A stretch of DNA of 64,000 nucleotides, taken from assembly GCA_948099385.1 (NCBI GenBank), contig CANUEZ040000184.1:62001-126000 (forward strand), in the 5' to 3' direction. The notes beneath the pieces are model-generated. The model had not been told where the DNA came from, made no database searches, and saw nothing but the letters and a program-made list of their open reading frames with translations. The translations under genes were made by a program, and so were the position numbers. This document shows, in pieces, positions 23,976 to 36,719 of the stretch. Within the stretch, counting starts at the first letter, position 1. Every line of letters starts with the position of its first letter. Origin of the DNA: Fasciola hepatica (Eukaryota > Platyhelminthes > Trematoda > Plagiorchiida > Fasciolidae).

Positions 23976-24460
23976 ATGGTGAGATGTCTAAGGTTCTGTG
24001 AGCTGAACAAAGGAAAAATACTCAAGTACAATGACTCGGGGATAAGCATAAGGCAGATTTTCAAGAAAATTTCTAGATCTATAATAGTTAGTCGTAACTT
24101 TTTGAAGGATCTTGATCATTGCATCAAGGGAAGGAGTGGAATTTGGATAAAAATCTCCAAGAACGCCACGAGAGTCCTCTTGTGCGGTGCTATCAATCAA
24201 ATGACGAATGAATAGAACCTGTAGAGTTCCCTGCAACTGAATGTAATCGTTCGGCGTCTACCGTAACTCCTACAATCTGAACCAAACATGCAGTACAGAA
24301 AGAGAGAATCAATGCTTTGGATGACTGACCGTCATTTTCAAAATCGAGAGGAATCGGCCGGAAATCATATCACTTGGAAAGCTGAGTGGAATAGTATGTC
24401 ATTCAGCTATAAGAAGAAGTTGGTTGATTCAGCCCCAATCATGTCCTCGATTCAGGACAG
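23976..24460 (+). pseudogene. Tc1/mariner transposase, N-terminal half
   Basis: Residues 1-79 (23976-24215) resemble the Tc1 paired-type helix-turn-helix DNA-binding domain: ELNKGKILKYNDSGISIRQI followed by RS..V..NFLKD and a GRS element. After a frame break, 24288-24430 contains LWMTDRHFQNREESAGNHIT and W, then SFSYKKK. In the family that last motif is FSDEK with the first catalytic aspartate; here the aspartate reads as tyrosine. Without that residue and the rest of the catalytic domain the protein could not be active. Confidence 0.72.
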
Positions 24461-24464
24461 ACCA

Positions 24465-27390
24465 TTACGTGCTGACTGCTCGTCAAGTCACAGTACTATC
24501 TGCTATGCGAACTAGGCCTTCCATTGGCAAAGCGTCAGCCCTACCCTTACAGTTCCGGTTTGCATTGTGGTTTCTTGTGTTGCTAGAGGAAAGCCCATCG
24601 GCCAAGTTCAGTCTCTCACCCAAGTTAAACGTCACTGTCGGAGTTGGTTCCGGGATATGAAACTCCTGTTGTCTGCAACGGCCAGTGATCATCTGCGAGT
24701 GGTGGCTGTTATTTGATCGGAAATCACAAAAACACGGAAAACTTCGTCATTCTCAAGCCCAGCAAATGTCCCATGGGTTCCCACACTTAATTTTATCGAA
24801 CATGACTCTATCACTTGACAGCCTGACCTTTACACTCCGTATCTCAGACGTGAAGATCAGTGATCGGAACAAGTGGAATACTGCTTGTTCAAAAACACGC
24901 ACAGCAGTTACTCACTGTAGTGGGTTAACGAATGAATAAACTCGGTACCAGACATGATATCAGAAATTCAGTGGCACGATCATGGTGACCGGCGGTGGAC
25001 ACTATTAACTAACTGTGTTTTTATCGACGCAAAACTTAGTTTACGCGCACCGGTAATTTCAACCATATTCTTAAACACAAATCAATGGAGCGCGTTTCAC
25101 AAAATTCCTTTGCAGCCCACAGGATCTTCCAGGCTCCCATATGTTGTTATGTTCATTCCAAGCACACTGACGACGTGATAATCTGTTACTTTCTTTCATC
25201 CGGGTTGTCACCGTTGTTGTTGTTGTTCTTATTATTACTATGATTGTTTGTGGTGATGATGATGGTGGGGCTGGTGGTGTTTTGTTGTTGTTGTTGTTTC
25301 TGCTACTGGCGTGATGGTGGCGGTCTGATTCTCTCACGATCGACCAAAGAAGCAAAAAGTAGGGACTAGTAGTATTTATTGATGACCCATAAGAAAGTAG
25401 AACCAAAATTCCGTTGAAGGTCGTACACACATGCGCCCTCCCTCTCTCTCTTGTTAGTCCACGTAACCTGTAGCATTTATATTGCGCCTTATTGTACTGT
25501 TGCCACTAAGACTAAAGTACATATTCTGATCGTTACGAAAAGTACAAATTTGGCGAAGATGGTGTGGAAACCTCTAAATGACCCAGTTGCAAGTAGCTAG
25601 CGGTTCTGTTATTCCATGATAATTTGCCAAGCGAAATATGTAAGAAGGCTTTAAATGGGGGGAGGGCATCCTTTGGGAACCTATTTCACTGCACTACCAT
25701 ACATCCTGGAATCAAAGCTAAGGCTCGATGTCCGGATTTCCGACTACAGTTCAGATTTGGATTTGTACAGTTCAGGCTCTTCTTGAGTTTGGCTGTTTGT
25801 ACACGGAACAACGTGACTGCACCGAAACGAGAATGAAGTAATATTAGCTAAGATGGGATTCAGTCTTTACTGAAATTCATATCAGGAACATCCATTGAGG
25901 TCATGAAACAAAAAGTGCGGAACACTCTATTCTACTATCTGAACTGGTTCTATGTTGGGGTCAGATACACTTATCACGACTGATTTTCCTGTCCCTAAAT
26001 ATATTTTTGTTCCAATACAAAGTAATCAAACTGGAATTCGTTAATTCCTCTTAGAATGGAATTGTTTAGTTTCTTGTCAAGGGTGAAAATTAAGTGCGTA
26101 GATCTCAAAAATCTAAGGGGGTCGGAACGGTTTTTTGACAGACCGGGAATAGAGATTCACATGACGTCCCAACTGTTCAAGCATGGCAATAAGTCGGGCC
26201 TCACTGGATAGCTGACCCATACTTTTATGTAATCGGCAGGGATCAGGTTCCAAAGCAATACCTCTGAGGGAGTGAACATTTCTGCCACTCGACTAACACA
26301 GGGGTCATGACACACTGGACCGCTGACCGCATAAAACATGATGCATAGTCAATGGATCGACCGACTGATCGATCGACCGATGGATCTTAGGCTTTGTATT
26401 TAACTTGCACACAATCATGGGATTGGAAGCAATTTCTACAATAAAATAACTTCAAACCGTATCACTTTAGTGCGAGGGTATGGTCTGACACGTCATTCGA
26501 TGGACGGCTTAGCTCCACTAGCTGACAGTGCGTCAGAACCTGTCCAGTACTGAGTCCACGAAATCACAAACTACAGGATAGCCCCGGTCGGTGGCATAGA
26601 CCCATAGAATAAGAGATGAATCCCGTCAGCTGCGTTCAAGCCTCAAGGCTCGGCCACCCACACCATTGGAACCTGTACGATGAATGCAACGACTGAGCAC
26701 AGGGACCAACAACCTAAATATTCATCGTTTTACACCAATAAAAACGAGATGAATGGAGGGTAGAAGAGTCTCCTCTGTCGAGTTAGGGAGTCGGATTAAA
26801 GGAAATGATATTCATTAGTAGCTCATGCTCAAATCTGGCAGTTGGAAAGAATAACTATTTTCATACGTTTATCTTTATTTCAGCTGTATTTTTGTAACCA
26901 AGGTACCGAACCGGCCTCTTGTTCAATCGAATGATGATGTAAGCTCGATCGCTTTTCCCTTCCGTGGTTCAATAGTCGTAATTCATCGATGATAAGTCTC
27001 ACAAGGCTGACTAACAAGTGATCTTCGTGAGGTCTTTTCTGAGTAGATTCGTTAAGACAACCGTAGAAAAACACGGCGAAACTAAAGCATTTGTCACGCA
27101 GTATGATTTGCCCCAGAACAGGTTAATTAACTGACGGAGAAGCAAGCACTGAGTAAAGTGAGTCACAGGAAAGTTGGCCAGTACGATAATATTACGGCTT
27201 CGTTTTTTCATCATACTCAAAGAGACCCACCACAGTATGGATATAAAAGCTTTCCTCAAGTTTTTCACCTCTATGAGACTTTTAAAACCATGGGCCATTC
27301 GAAAGTCAAGTGCACCTATTCACCCACTTTACGCGTCGGATCTGGGTGCGATGGTGCATCTTTCATTTTTAATAGATTCAAACGGTACAA
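24465..27390. other. Unassigned sequence
   Basis: A GTT/GAT-rich low-complexity stretch lies at about 25208-25310. Several frames of 60-120 codons have no recognisable domain. Confidence 0.4.
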
Positions 27391-27394
27391 GTCG

Positions 27395-27495
27395 TTGACT
27401 CCGACTGGATTCGAACCCACGCGTGGACTCCTCCCACGATTTACTACCACCTGTGCTGGACAAGCCGAGCCACGAGACCCGAGTCGGACAGCTTC
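27395..27495 (-). repeat. tRNA-like SINE head, family F
   Basis: The minus strand reads GTCTCGTGGCTCGGCTTGTCC, then, about 45 bases on, GTGGGTTCGAATCCAGTC. This is an A/B box pair at near-tRNA spacing. No cloverleaf is obvious, so I treat it as a SINE or tRNA-related repeat. Only one copy is seen. Confidence 0.45.
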
Positions 27496-27499
27496 GGAC

Positions 27500-28235
27500 C
27501 TTTCTGTGAGAACTGTATCAACCCGGCCTCTCGTATGTAATGAAATACCTCTCACCCGGACTACTCGCACTTGGAGAAAGACAAGATCTCACAAGAACAG
27601 TAAGAATTTATTGTCATATTTGGTAGGTACTAACTCGCTGTTATCTAAAAAGGGGATATGCCCTCATCGGCCAATAAGGTGCGAATCAATCACAAAGCAA
27701 TGTCGCTGTATCAACGCAATCTGAAAGTCACGATCCGGCTTCACCTGATTGACTGGATACTGGAAATGAAGTTGTAGCGCAGTGTACCGCGTGTGAAGGC
27801 AGTCGAATCCCTTCACTTTCGTAAAAGGATGATGCAGTTTTCCCGCTCTGCATACATCAGCAAGATATCCGCCACAGTGAAGTAATTCAAAACTGGTTGA
27901 TTCACAGAGTAGTCTTATTGTAGGCAGTTCAGTCACAAATTAATTCAGTACGGTGGATATCATGTGCGAATGCAATTTGTACGGGTAAAATGTACGGTTG
28001 ATAATCTGTTCTAGATTCTGTAAAGGAAAGTTAATGCTATGCCTTGAAATTAGTTCTTTGCCAGAGTATCTGACAACTTTTGTCTTCATTGGGGATCTGG
28101 TTACAGTGTTGCTTATTGATAGTTGCTAATTCAGTGGTTGCATTTTCGCCCCAGATCTATTGTGAGCTGTAATTCTTTAATTGCATTTGACGAATTTCAC
28201 TCGATCCAAATGCTAAACGTTATCAACCTCGCAAG
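27500..28235. other. Unassigned sequence
   Basis: No gene recognised. Confidence 0.4.
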
Positions 28236-28239
28236 GGCA

Positions 28240-28445
28240 ACACATCCGTGGTGGTCCAGTGGTCTAGGGCGTTGACTTTCCACCTCGGAGGTCGCTGGTT
28301 TGAATCCCTGCCACCACTGGCTACTTAGGTGGTAGTTAGTAATTCATTGTCATGCCGCTCGTGATCACACCTGACTTAGTGGGACCGTGTACGGTTCTCC
28401 ACACCAGGTCTCAAGGTATGGTGGTCTATCATCTCTAATAGTGCA
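28240..28445 (+). repeat. tRNA-derived SINE, family B, copy 2
   Basis: The head is GTGGTGGTCCAGTGGTCTAGG, and the B box is TGGTTTGAATCCC. The body GCTACTTAGGTGGTAG and later GGTTCTCCACACC match the minus strand of 1410-1615. Confidence 0.75.
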
Positions 28446-28449
28446 GAGG

Positions 28450-31400
28450 GCCTTTGTGACTGTGAAGTGGAAACCTTCTATTGCACTCATTTGCAAGCAT
28501 GCAACAAAAACACGCTTTGGTGCAGCACATTGTACTCTCGACCAGCTGATCTGCGAGGCCCTACAGGGGGCTCCTGTCTTAGACATACAAATATCAAGTT
28601 CAGTGTAGTTGAAAACGTATGCCAAACATTTTCAATGGAAAGATACTGTACAATCCATTCGCGAAATGTTCGAAGCACTCTATTCGGTCTTTTTGACCAT
28701 CTGAGGCAGAGCGTAATGTGCTGTCGTACAGAGTGGACTCAGCTCGCACCGTTACTGTATCCGATTCCCAATTTGCTTCTTACAATTCCCACGGTAAACC
28801 AAGTCTCAATCAACTGCCTTTGCTCCACAGATACCTTTCTGTCTACCTCTGGAGATCATTTCCAGCTTTGTTATCCCCGGTTATGTTTTCTTTTGGCTCA
28901 GTTACCTGGATCAAATGGATCGCACTTGTATCCTATCCGCTTCCACTCCCATATGCTTATCTGTTTAGTCACTCTCACTGTGTCACACATTTTCTAACCT
29001 TTCCATGATAGAGTGAATAGATGTTATCTATTTTTAACCCATGCATGTGTTTGGCCAGTTGTTAGTCTCGTCTTCTCGCGTTGCCTCCGAATAGGCCACG
29101 GTTTCAAACCCGTCATCGTTTTGCACATCCTTTGGTCCCGTCGTGTTCTCCCTTTCATTGGCCAACTGGTTTCCCCATTTCGTGTCTGTTTAATTAAACT
29201 CCTCTCGTGTTGCTTACCGCCACTTCCCCCCCTGCCAATGGTGTTTCTCAAGCCGTCCTCAATGTCGTTTAATGTATTCGTAAGCATTATTGATATCCAC
29301 CTCCTTGTGCTCGATGGACCTTTGTGATGTTCGTTTGTCAGAGCAATCTTCGCCTTTGTGCACCGTAACTTGAACTGCCTTTCCAAACTGTCACCGACCC
29401 CCGATCGTGATTGGTCATTCTTCTCCACCTGTTTCACATAAATGCCTTCCCTCTGTTTACTGTTCGATTTTGCTCGCCACCTAGCCTATATGCGCTTGAG
29501 ACCGTTTCTGACGGGTGATTTGATCTCCATTGGCTGGCCTGTACATTGTTGCCGGATTGCCCACAAATTGAGATATGTATTCACCATCGTTTGGCAATTG
29601 TTCTTGTACAGTACACGTAATTTACCGAATTCGCATTCTCTGACAAAGGATTCGGGGTTCGTCTTTTATGAGTCACTCGACCACCGGACCAGAGTCTGGT
29701 ACGGTTACCGTCATTGGTGTTACTATCATCCGGATAAAACTTGATCCTTTTTTGACGACATTATTCATCAAAATACTACGAAACCCATAAACTCAGTCCT
29801 GTGTTTTCATTTATCCTCAGAACGGAACAGCAACCGGCTCGTTTTAAGCCTCCAGCCAAGAAAAATGAGACCTTCCTGGTTTACTACTCGGACTAAATCA
29901 GCAGTACAACACTCCATTTTTCATGACAGTACTCTAAGTGGGTCAAATATGTCTGTAAAACAAATCATACCACCAAGCATTGAAAGTACTTCGTCTCTTC
30001 AATTGTCCCGTGGTATTAAGATAGAAGGAGTTTGCATCTACTGACAAGTTCATTTCAGGAAATTTTGGGATAAAGTTCATCCCCACTTTTGTAGTTTCAA
30101 AACGGAGGCATACATCAGTGGTCTAGGATGAACCAAGAGTCAAGTAAACCACATGAAGTCAGGTACACCATCGGGCGATAACCAATCCCAGCACAACAGA
30201 TTACTATTTTTCACTTTGCAAAGTAAGAATTCCAAAGTAATATCGCATAGATCAGGATGTAAATTTCACCGAACAAAGAACAGGACTGATGCGTGACAGG
30301 TTTTTGACACGGAATTTCTTCTTTTCCCATTGTACAAACTGTATTCCCGAGGCAGAGGTAAGGAGACAGGAAGAGTTGTAAATCCAACTTGGACTGGCTC
30401 ATCTAACTGATGCATACTGACTGGACGGGAGTGGGGGGGGGGGGGGGGCGGGAATGGCTAGCGACTTTGAAAACTTGTGAATAATAGCCGAACATGTGGG
30501 CTTTTGCGTGTAAGCACACCAACCACCCGTTTCGGCACTCCGATTTGCAGGTGTGTGTGTGTGTAGGACTGCGATCTCCAGTGAACAGTGACTTGTTACG
30601 TAAGCAAACTTCAACGGACCGCACAATTTTGATGCCATTTACAATATGCCACCCTGGACGGAGACTTAGAAGACAGACAGGTTTAGTCTTTTTAAAAGAT
30701 GGATAGCTGAATTCTGGGATAGTAGCTAAACTTCGACTGTTCATATTATTAGACAACTGCTACTGGTTACGATTATGTACTTGTATCAGAAAAGCGCACA
30801 CAGCAATGATTACGCAATATGACGGAAGACTTTACACTTGCATATCCTGATCCTATCCACAGTTGTTCAGCTGATCTGATTGACTAAATAATTCCTGGAG
30901 AAAAACTGGCGGAACAGTTGCACTTTGAGCGTGTAGTGATGAGGTATTCAAAAGTACAGACTGACACACTGGAAGGCAGAAAGTACGCAATTTTACACGT
31001 GCCATCCGCAAACGAGAGTGCACACTCCACCAAGGAAAAATATGAACGTGCACACTTGTTTACACTACCAGCGGACATATGTTCGATTTCATCAGTTGCG
31101 TGGAAAAGTTCAAACCTAATAGATTCCAGATTCCAATTTTGGAGGAGAGGTATCGGGCGGAGGGAACAAGTTCCCGAAGTGATCCAATAAGATTGGTTCA
31201 CCGAGAAATGATTCAGGAAACTGTGGATGAAAAATTCCTTTGAACCTCATTTAACCCACTGGTTTTATCAGTGAGGTTTGTTCGTCACCTTTCTCAGGAT
31301 GAGAAAATCAAAAAAATAAATAAATAAATAACGATGCGAAAATTTACCACTAGTAGTTTACTCAACCGAATGTGGAATAAGCACACCCTTTATGAACACA

Positions 31401-31855
31401 GAACGTCTGCCAAACTGCCACTCAAAGTAGAGGGCAGAAATTGAGTAAGCAAAATTCTACGGAGAAAGAGCTCGCGCATTGGGAACATAGGGGCCACGGA
31501 CCAATCATCAATGCCCACTCACAGTTACCGGGTTAAAGGCACCAATTAGAGATCCCAGGTAAGTAAAATTTCTGTGGAGAAAACGTTTCTTTCCACCTCA
31601 CAGAAACACTCAGAATCCTTTCCGTGAAAAAGAAGCTAACTTTTCTCGGAATATTCAGTGATACAGGTAAGCGCCAAGCCTCGATAATTTAACCACCGAA
31701 AGCTAATTAAACTTTGTGTTTTGTTGTTTGTGATTATGATACGATTGATGGCTATTTTTTTTATAAACTATACTGGGAAACTCGTGTGTGGTGATGAAAA
31801 CATTTGATGCTTTCTTCTGCTTTCTTCTCTGTTAAGCATGCAAATTATTTTCTCC
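28450..31855. other. Unassigned sequence with several moderately long frames
   Basis: Plus-strand frames at 28467-28997 (176 codons), 29013-29327 and 29442-29744, and a basic minus-strand frame at 29024-29437 (137 codons), overlap one another. None has a recognisable domain, start context or splice pattern that singles it out. A 16-base G run lies at 30433-30448. One of these frames could belong to an old transposon, but this cannot be resolved by eye. Confidence 0.35.
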
Positions 31856-31864
31856 CTCCCCTAG

Positions 31865-32240
31865 CACAGAAGACTTTCGACTAGTAGCTTAGGATCGTGT
31901 CTGCTACTGGGTCTCGAAGTGAACTTCGAAAGAAATCCCCTCAGTCGAATAAATAGAGAGGACTCGTGTCCGTAGACAGAAGTGACTGAGTATTCCGTAT
32001 ATCGTGACACCGCAATAGTATCGATAGAACAAATACACGGACTGCAAGCGGAAGCAAACGGCGAGGTGACAAGTGGGCCACGAGCGTACAATCGGCGAAA
32101 CACGAAAGAGTGACCAAGGCGAGGATGAAGGAAACCTCGCGGAGGTAAGTTCAGGAAAAAACACGCGCAACCGAAGAAAAATAGTGCAGTCAAAATCAAC
32201 CTCTAGGAAACCTCGTAGAGAACCTAGATCCAAAATGATA
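31865..32240 (+). repeat. 375-bp direct repeat, left copy
   Basis: Aligns with 33350-33725 from CTTAGGA through AGACTCGTGT/GGACTCGTGT, ATCGTG-CACCGCAATAGTA, AAGCAAACGGCG/AAGCAAACAGCG and AATCCAAAATGA-type ends. Identity is about 70% by eye. The short plus-strand frames in both copies are Arg/Lys-rich. It could be an LTR plus leader of an unidentified element. Confidence 0.65.
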
Positions 32241-32284
32241 TCTGGGAAATTTCCATATTATTAGCACAATCAATGTCACTGAAA

Positions 32285-33190
32285 TCGTAGTTATAGACAG
32301 CCAGGGTCATGCTTCATCACTGAAGCATAGTAGCCTTGGATTGGGCGATGGATTTATCTGGATTATGTAAGGACTGGAGAGCTTGGTGGTTTCTGGAAAT
32401 CGTAAACTTCAATTCAGATAGGTACTAATGCAGTCGACATATAGCCCAGAAACGGCCGAAGCTTCCTTCTGCATCTGGGAATAAGCCTTCTCTGCAATAC
32501 TGAATACATGCGAGAAGCAGATTGCTTGCCCCCACCCAGAACTATGCGAACGGAAGTAGCAAGAAGACCAAGGTTGCGAAATAGCACGTTAGTTGTATTG
32601 GAGAACGGGTTTGTATAAATATATTAAATTAGAGAATATAATTGTCAGACTCGAAGATGGCCAATCACAGGGAGCTTTTTTCGGACTAACCCACGGCGAT
32701 CCAGATTGGCTGAGGTTCATCCGCGCATGTGACTACGGAGCTGTTCCTGACTGTATCACTTTTGAAAGCTGATGAATCACCACACCAGTACTTGTGGAAT
32801 TCCTTCCCAAGTAGAGTTTTCCGTAACACTCGAATAACGAAAGAAGGGGTTCGTGTACTCTTCGGGGACAACTCCGGTTATTTTGAATATGAGCCAGTCA
32901 GTGCCAGGGAGAGAAATGGTCCGAAGAAGATGGCATAGACCGTCTGTCATAGAAAGTAGGTTTCGGGCCATGGGTTCCAGTTGTTTTGTTTCGGCTGGAC
33001 ATTGTGCATACACGCATCGCAGTTATTCGCCATGGTTCGGATATCCGAGTCCAACTCCGGCCACTAACATACATATCGAATCAGTGACTTCGCTTTATCC
33101 ACTCCCAAATGACCTTTGTGCGGCTCATCTAGAGCCAACGTACTCAACTGAGGTGATACAACAACTCGGTCACCACGAAAAAGGACTCCT
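32285..33190 (-). pseudogene. Scrambled Ty3/gypsy pol and LTR remnant
   Basis: Three blocks match the element at 51250-54300. 33190-32700 corresponds to the integrase zinc-binding and core region (compare 52500-52130). 32690-32560 corresponds to the LTR (TAGCAAGAAG and downstream; compare 51290-51410). 32550-32285 corresponds to RNase H (GGGAATAAGCC and TTCCTTCTGCATCTGG; compare 52920-53030). In an intact element RNase H precedes integrase and the LTR is terminal, so the order here implies rearrangement or nested copies. All frames are broken. Confidence 0.6.
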
Positions 33191-33349
33191 TCCGGTTATA
33201 TATTGAATTCCGCTAGAACCACAATAAAGAGGATACTTCCGTTTTACTGGTGAAAAGAAATGGCATTATGTTGCCTCTGTGAATCGTCAGTATCGAAACA
33301 GAAAGTTCGTCTGTGGGATGATCTTGCCGGGTCGATGCAGAATATCGTA

Positions 33350-33725
33350 TGGAAATCGTTTGACTAGCGGCTTAGGAACACGTTTTCTATCGGATCTCGA
33401 GGCGAACTACGGAAAATATTTGCTCAGTGGGACGAATAAAGAAGACTCGTGTTTGTAGACAGATTCCATTGGATATTCTATTTATCGTGTCACCGCAATA
33501 GTACCGATGGGGGAAATACACTGAGAGCTAACAATGGCAACGCCAAAGCAGGAAGCAAACAGCGTAAGTACACTCGGTAAAACCCGAATGTGTGCCAAAG
33601 GCGAGATGGACGGAGATCTCGTGAAAAGTCAGTGCAGTTAGACGTACGAAACCGAAGAGAAACGACGCGGTCGAAACCAAGTTTCAGAACAGATTGTAGA
33701 GAAACTAAATCCAAAATGACTTCCA
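33350..33725 (+). repeat. 375-bp direct repeat, right copy
   Basis: Second copy of the repeat at 31865-32240, same orientation. Together the two copies flank the scrambled gypsy remnant. Homology stops near AAAATGA; beyond it a CCA/GCA/ACA-rich low-complexity stretch follows (33750-33790). Confidence 0.65.
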
Positions 33726-33729
33726 AAAA

Positions 33730-34770
33730 ATGCTTGACGAAGTTTGTTACACCACCACCACCAGCAGCAGCAGCAACAACAACAATAGCACTGGAGGTGG
33801 AAAACCGTATTCTAACCAAGACCAAGCAAGAAGAGTATGCGTGCATAATAATCGATGAAAAACAAGGTCAACAGGTATTGGTTTTGAGAAATAGCTAACA
33901 CCAAACGAGAATCAGTGTCAATGATCACGCACCGTCTGGGCGAACGACTTTCTAAATAAGGAACATCAGATGATGTGTCAGTCGAAGGTTTGAACTTGTG
34001 GCACCCGATTTCCCGAAGTGATGATCAGAGAAAATCCAGATTCATTGGGAAAACAGCGGATGGTGCCATAAAATAGCAATCAACCCGGACAGAAATAGAA
34101 CAGATATTCAGGTTGTGTCACTGTTGACGGATTCGCATCGGTTCGCAGTCGGGTGAACGTAGAAAAATGGCACGAATGGAACACGAAAAAATCTCCTAAG
34201 GCGGGATCCGTTTTTTGTTCCAAAATGGATGAATAAAGCAGTCGAACTTAGTGGGTTGTTTGGAAATACTTTGATTTCACTTAGACCTCTCTTGAAAAGA
34301 AATTCAACATAAGGGGTCAGTCGCTGTGCGATCAACGGGTTATTAATTTCCGAGGTCAGTGAAGGAAAGACGTTACTTACCACATAGTGCTTACGTGAAA
34401 CAAACCAGTGACTACTATTCCTTATAACCTAGCTGTTGTTTTCGGCTCAAGTGGTCACGTGCACAGTCAGACAGTCTTGTACGCACAGTGCGGACAACTG
34501 ATTCACATCCCCCAACACACATAGACATGTCTACCCACACACACGCATATAAAGTTCGTGCTAGGCATACTCCACTCCGGACTGCGTAGACCAATCAGAA
34601 ATGGTCATCTGTCTCACGAACTAGCGCAGCGTGGTCCGTCTGAACGGTTTTTGCTTCCACTGGATTCTGCCTCACGTACTCATTTGCTCGCAAGCCTCTC
34701 TCCTTACATACTTGAGCTGAATACACATCCGTCCGTACACCCGTGCTTACCTATCGAATTCGGGATATAT
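33730..34770. other. Unassigned sequence
   Basis: No gene recognised. Confidence 0.4.
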
Positions 34771-34774
34771 CTCT

Positions 34775-34965
34775 AACGATCGTCTTGGTCTCACAATCCT
34801 TCAACCTGAGTTCGAATCCTAGCTGAGGGGCTTGATGGATGTGCTCTGTTGCTAATGATTCCTAACAGACCAGATGAAACAACTGTGCAGCGAGTGTGCT
34901 TCAAAGGCTTCCAGTGCCGAGTTGATGGTTGACATTGCCTGGTGCACCATTTCAAAGACCAATTG
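34775..34965 (+). repeat. SINE family A, degraded copy
   Basis: The head contains GATCGTCTTGGTCTCAC and GAGTTCGAATCCTAG. The body is TGATTCCTAACAGACCAGATGAAAC and then GCTTCCAGTG. It lacks a recognisable linker. Confidence 0.65.
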
Positions 34966-34969
34966 AGTC

Positions 34970-35275
34970 TAATAGTAAATAATGTCAAAGCTATTTGTGA
35001 TCTTTTATCGAACGCGGACAGTCAAGCGTGCGAATTGACACAATCCATGCCTTTAATACGCTTATACTTTTCAATTTATAACTTATGAAATCACTTGTGG
35101 AATACCAAATTATTGCGGTTGGCCAGGATGAGACTTATATCACTTATTCAATCTGCACATTGGTACAATTGTTCATTGACTCACGATCAATGAACTGAGC
35201 ATGCATTCATGAATGCTTCCATCCATCCCACGACTCCCGGACTTCACTCATCTCGCGTGAAATAACTTCAGTTAT
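34970..35275. other. Unassigned sequence
   Basis: AT-rich, no gene recognised. Confidence 0.4.
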
Positions 35276-35279
35276 TTAT

Positions 35280-36590
35280 CTATCCCGGTGGTATGACGTC
35301 ATCTCTTATGAACAGTGGTGCTCCTGTTGTGAATGACGTATTTGCGTTTGTATTCTATTGGCTACTGATGAAGACCCATCACTACTTTTTCGATTCCCAA
35401 AAGATTGCAGCTCTGGCGTTTTCGATAAATGATTTCGTCAAAATTGTTCTAAAATCATCTTCTCACTCTAAACTGTTCCGAAGTTCCCCTATGAATGCTC
35501 CTGAACATCCCCTTTAGTTTGTCCATAAACCAAAGGGACCTATTGTGGCTGCTGTCCCTGCTTTAGTTCATTATTTGACCGAATCCTTGGAAGCATCGAC
35601 GAAGTCTCTACGATGTGCTTTCCTAGAATACTCATCCACTCTTGATTCCATTCCGCGTCCATTACTCCTTTGTAAACAGGATGCTCTTGGCCTTTCCAAG
35701 CCCCTACTGACAAGGTTATTTGATTATTTTACAAGAGGAATTCACTGGACATGATTATGATTGCAAACATCCAGTCCATTGGTGAAGAATCCAAGTCTGC
35801 ATCAAAGAGCTACTTCTTCCCCACTGTTTGTTCTCTACCTATATTAGGGACTTATCGACCACTTCCCCGGAACATTTGTTTAAATATGCGATGATGCGAC
35901 TCTCATTCAAGCAGTTTCTAAAATCCAAGGTTTTCATAGTTTCCACATCCATCACCCCCCCCCCCCGTCCCCTAGCAATCTGTCGCATATTTATGCTGTC
36001 TCTGTTCGAGCGAGTTCAACCATAAATTTTTACAAATGCTTCAGATGCATATTTACTCTTTGTCTTACGTCTTATATCTCTGACCCACCTTTTTAACCCA
36101 GAACTATTAACCAGAGTAGGGTCTATCAAATAGTTAAAGACCCTTGATGACAAGAATAAGATATGATAGTCACACGTTTCCTACTGTGCAATGAAGCTTC
36201 TCAGGTTATCTTTTCAAGTAGGAAAGCTCAGACATTTCAGTATTAGACAGAGTGCCAGTTCCTTTTATCTTTATCATTGTGTTATTTTTTCTGGTCCCGT
36301 GGAACATAATTTCAGGATTCTTCGCCGAGTACTACCGATTATTTGTCGGGTATACGTCATCCTAATCGATGAACTATCTGCTAAATTATGTGAACTACAC
36401 TTGGCCGCACGTGGAAAGTACGCTAAAAATAATCCTTCCAGATTTCACTTCGCCATCTGCACAGCGATCTATCCAAGTGACACTCGTTCGTTTCTACACC
36501 CTGTGCATTTCGATCCATGCTCTCAACAGAAAGTCAATCGTACTTTATCCGGTCAGAATCCTCACAAACCCGGCGCAAGTTTCAACTGAA
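35280..36590 (+). pseudogene. CR1/Jockey-type LINE reverse transcriptase, 3' portion
   Basis: 35545-35754 encodes SLEASTKSLRCAFLEYSST and LDSIPRPLLLCK. This corresponds to the LINE motif A region FLDYSSAFDSIPR..LL.KL, with the catalytic Asp read as Glu. At 35830-35930 FSTYIRDLSTTSPEHLFKYA is followed, after a one-base deletion, by the DD..TLIQAVS part of the YADD motif. The C-terminal region (36300-36510) carries LRRVLPIICRVY and a KYAKNN stretch typical of the CR1 tail. Several stops and at least two frameshifts show the copy is dead. The 5' endonuclease portion is missing. Confidence 0.75.
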
Positions 36591-36594
36591 TCTT

Positions 36595-36715
36595 TCGGTA
36601 ATTTTTTTCCGAATAATTCGTTTTCTATTTCCCCCATTCAATCAGTTGTTCAATGTAGATCTTTTTTGTGTGACTGAAACGTGGACGTCTGTCCACGCGA
36701 AAAATGTCTGAAGAA
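36595..36715 (+). pseudogene. Possible LINE endonuclease fragment
   Basis: FNQLFNVDLFCVTETWT resembles the LINE apurinic endonuclease motif around DxxxLTETWL. Only about 30 residues align. It lies just after the LINE tail, so it would be the start of a second, truncated element. Confidence 0.35.
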
Positions 36716-36719
36716 GGAC

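Noticed and set aside
27158..27724. 188-codon plus-strand frame as a gene.
   Set aside because: It runs through a minus-strand tRNA-like SINE head (27395-27495) and has no domain of its own.
29024..29437. 137-codon basic minus-strand frame as a gene.
   Set aside because: Overlapped by equally long plus-strand frames, with no recognisable domain, start context or splice sites.
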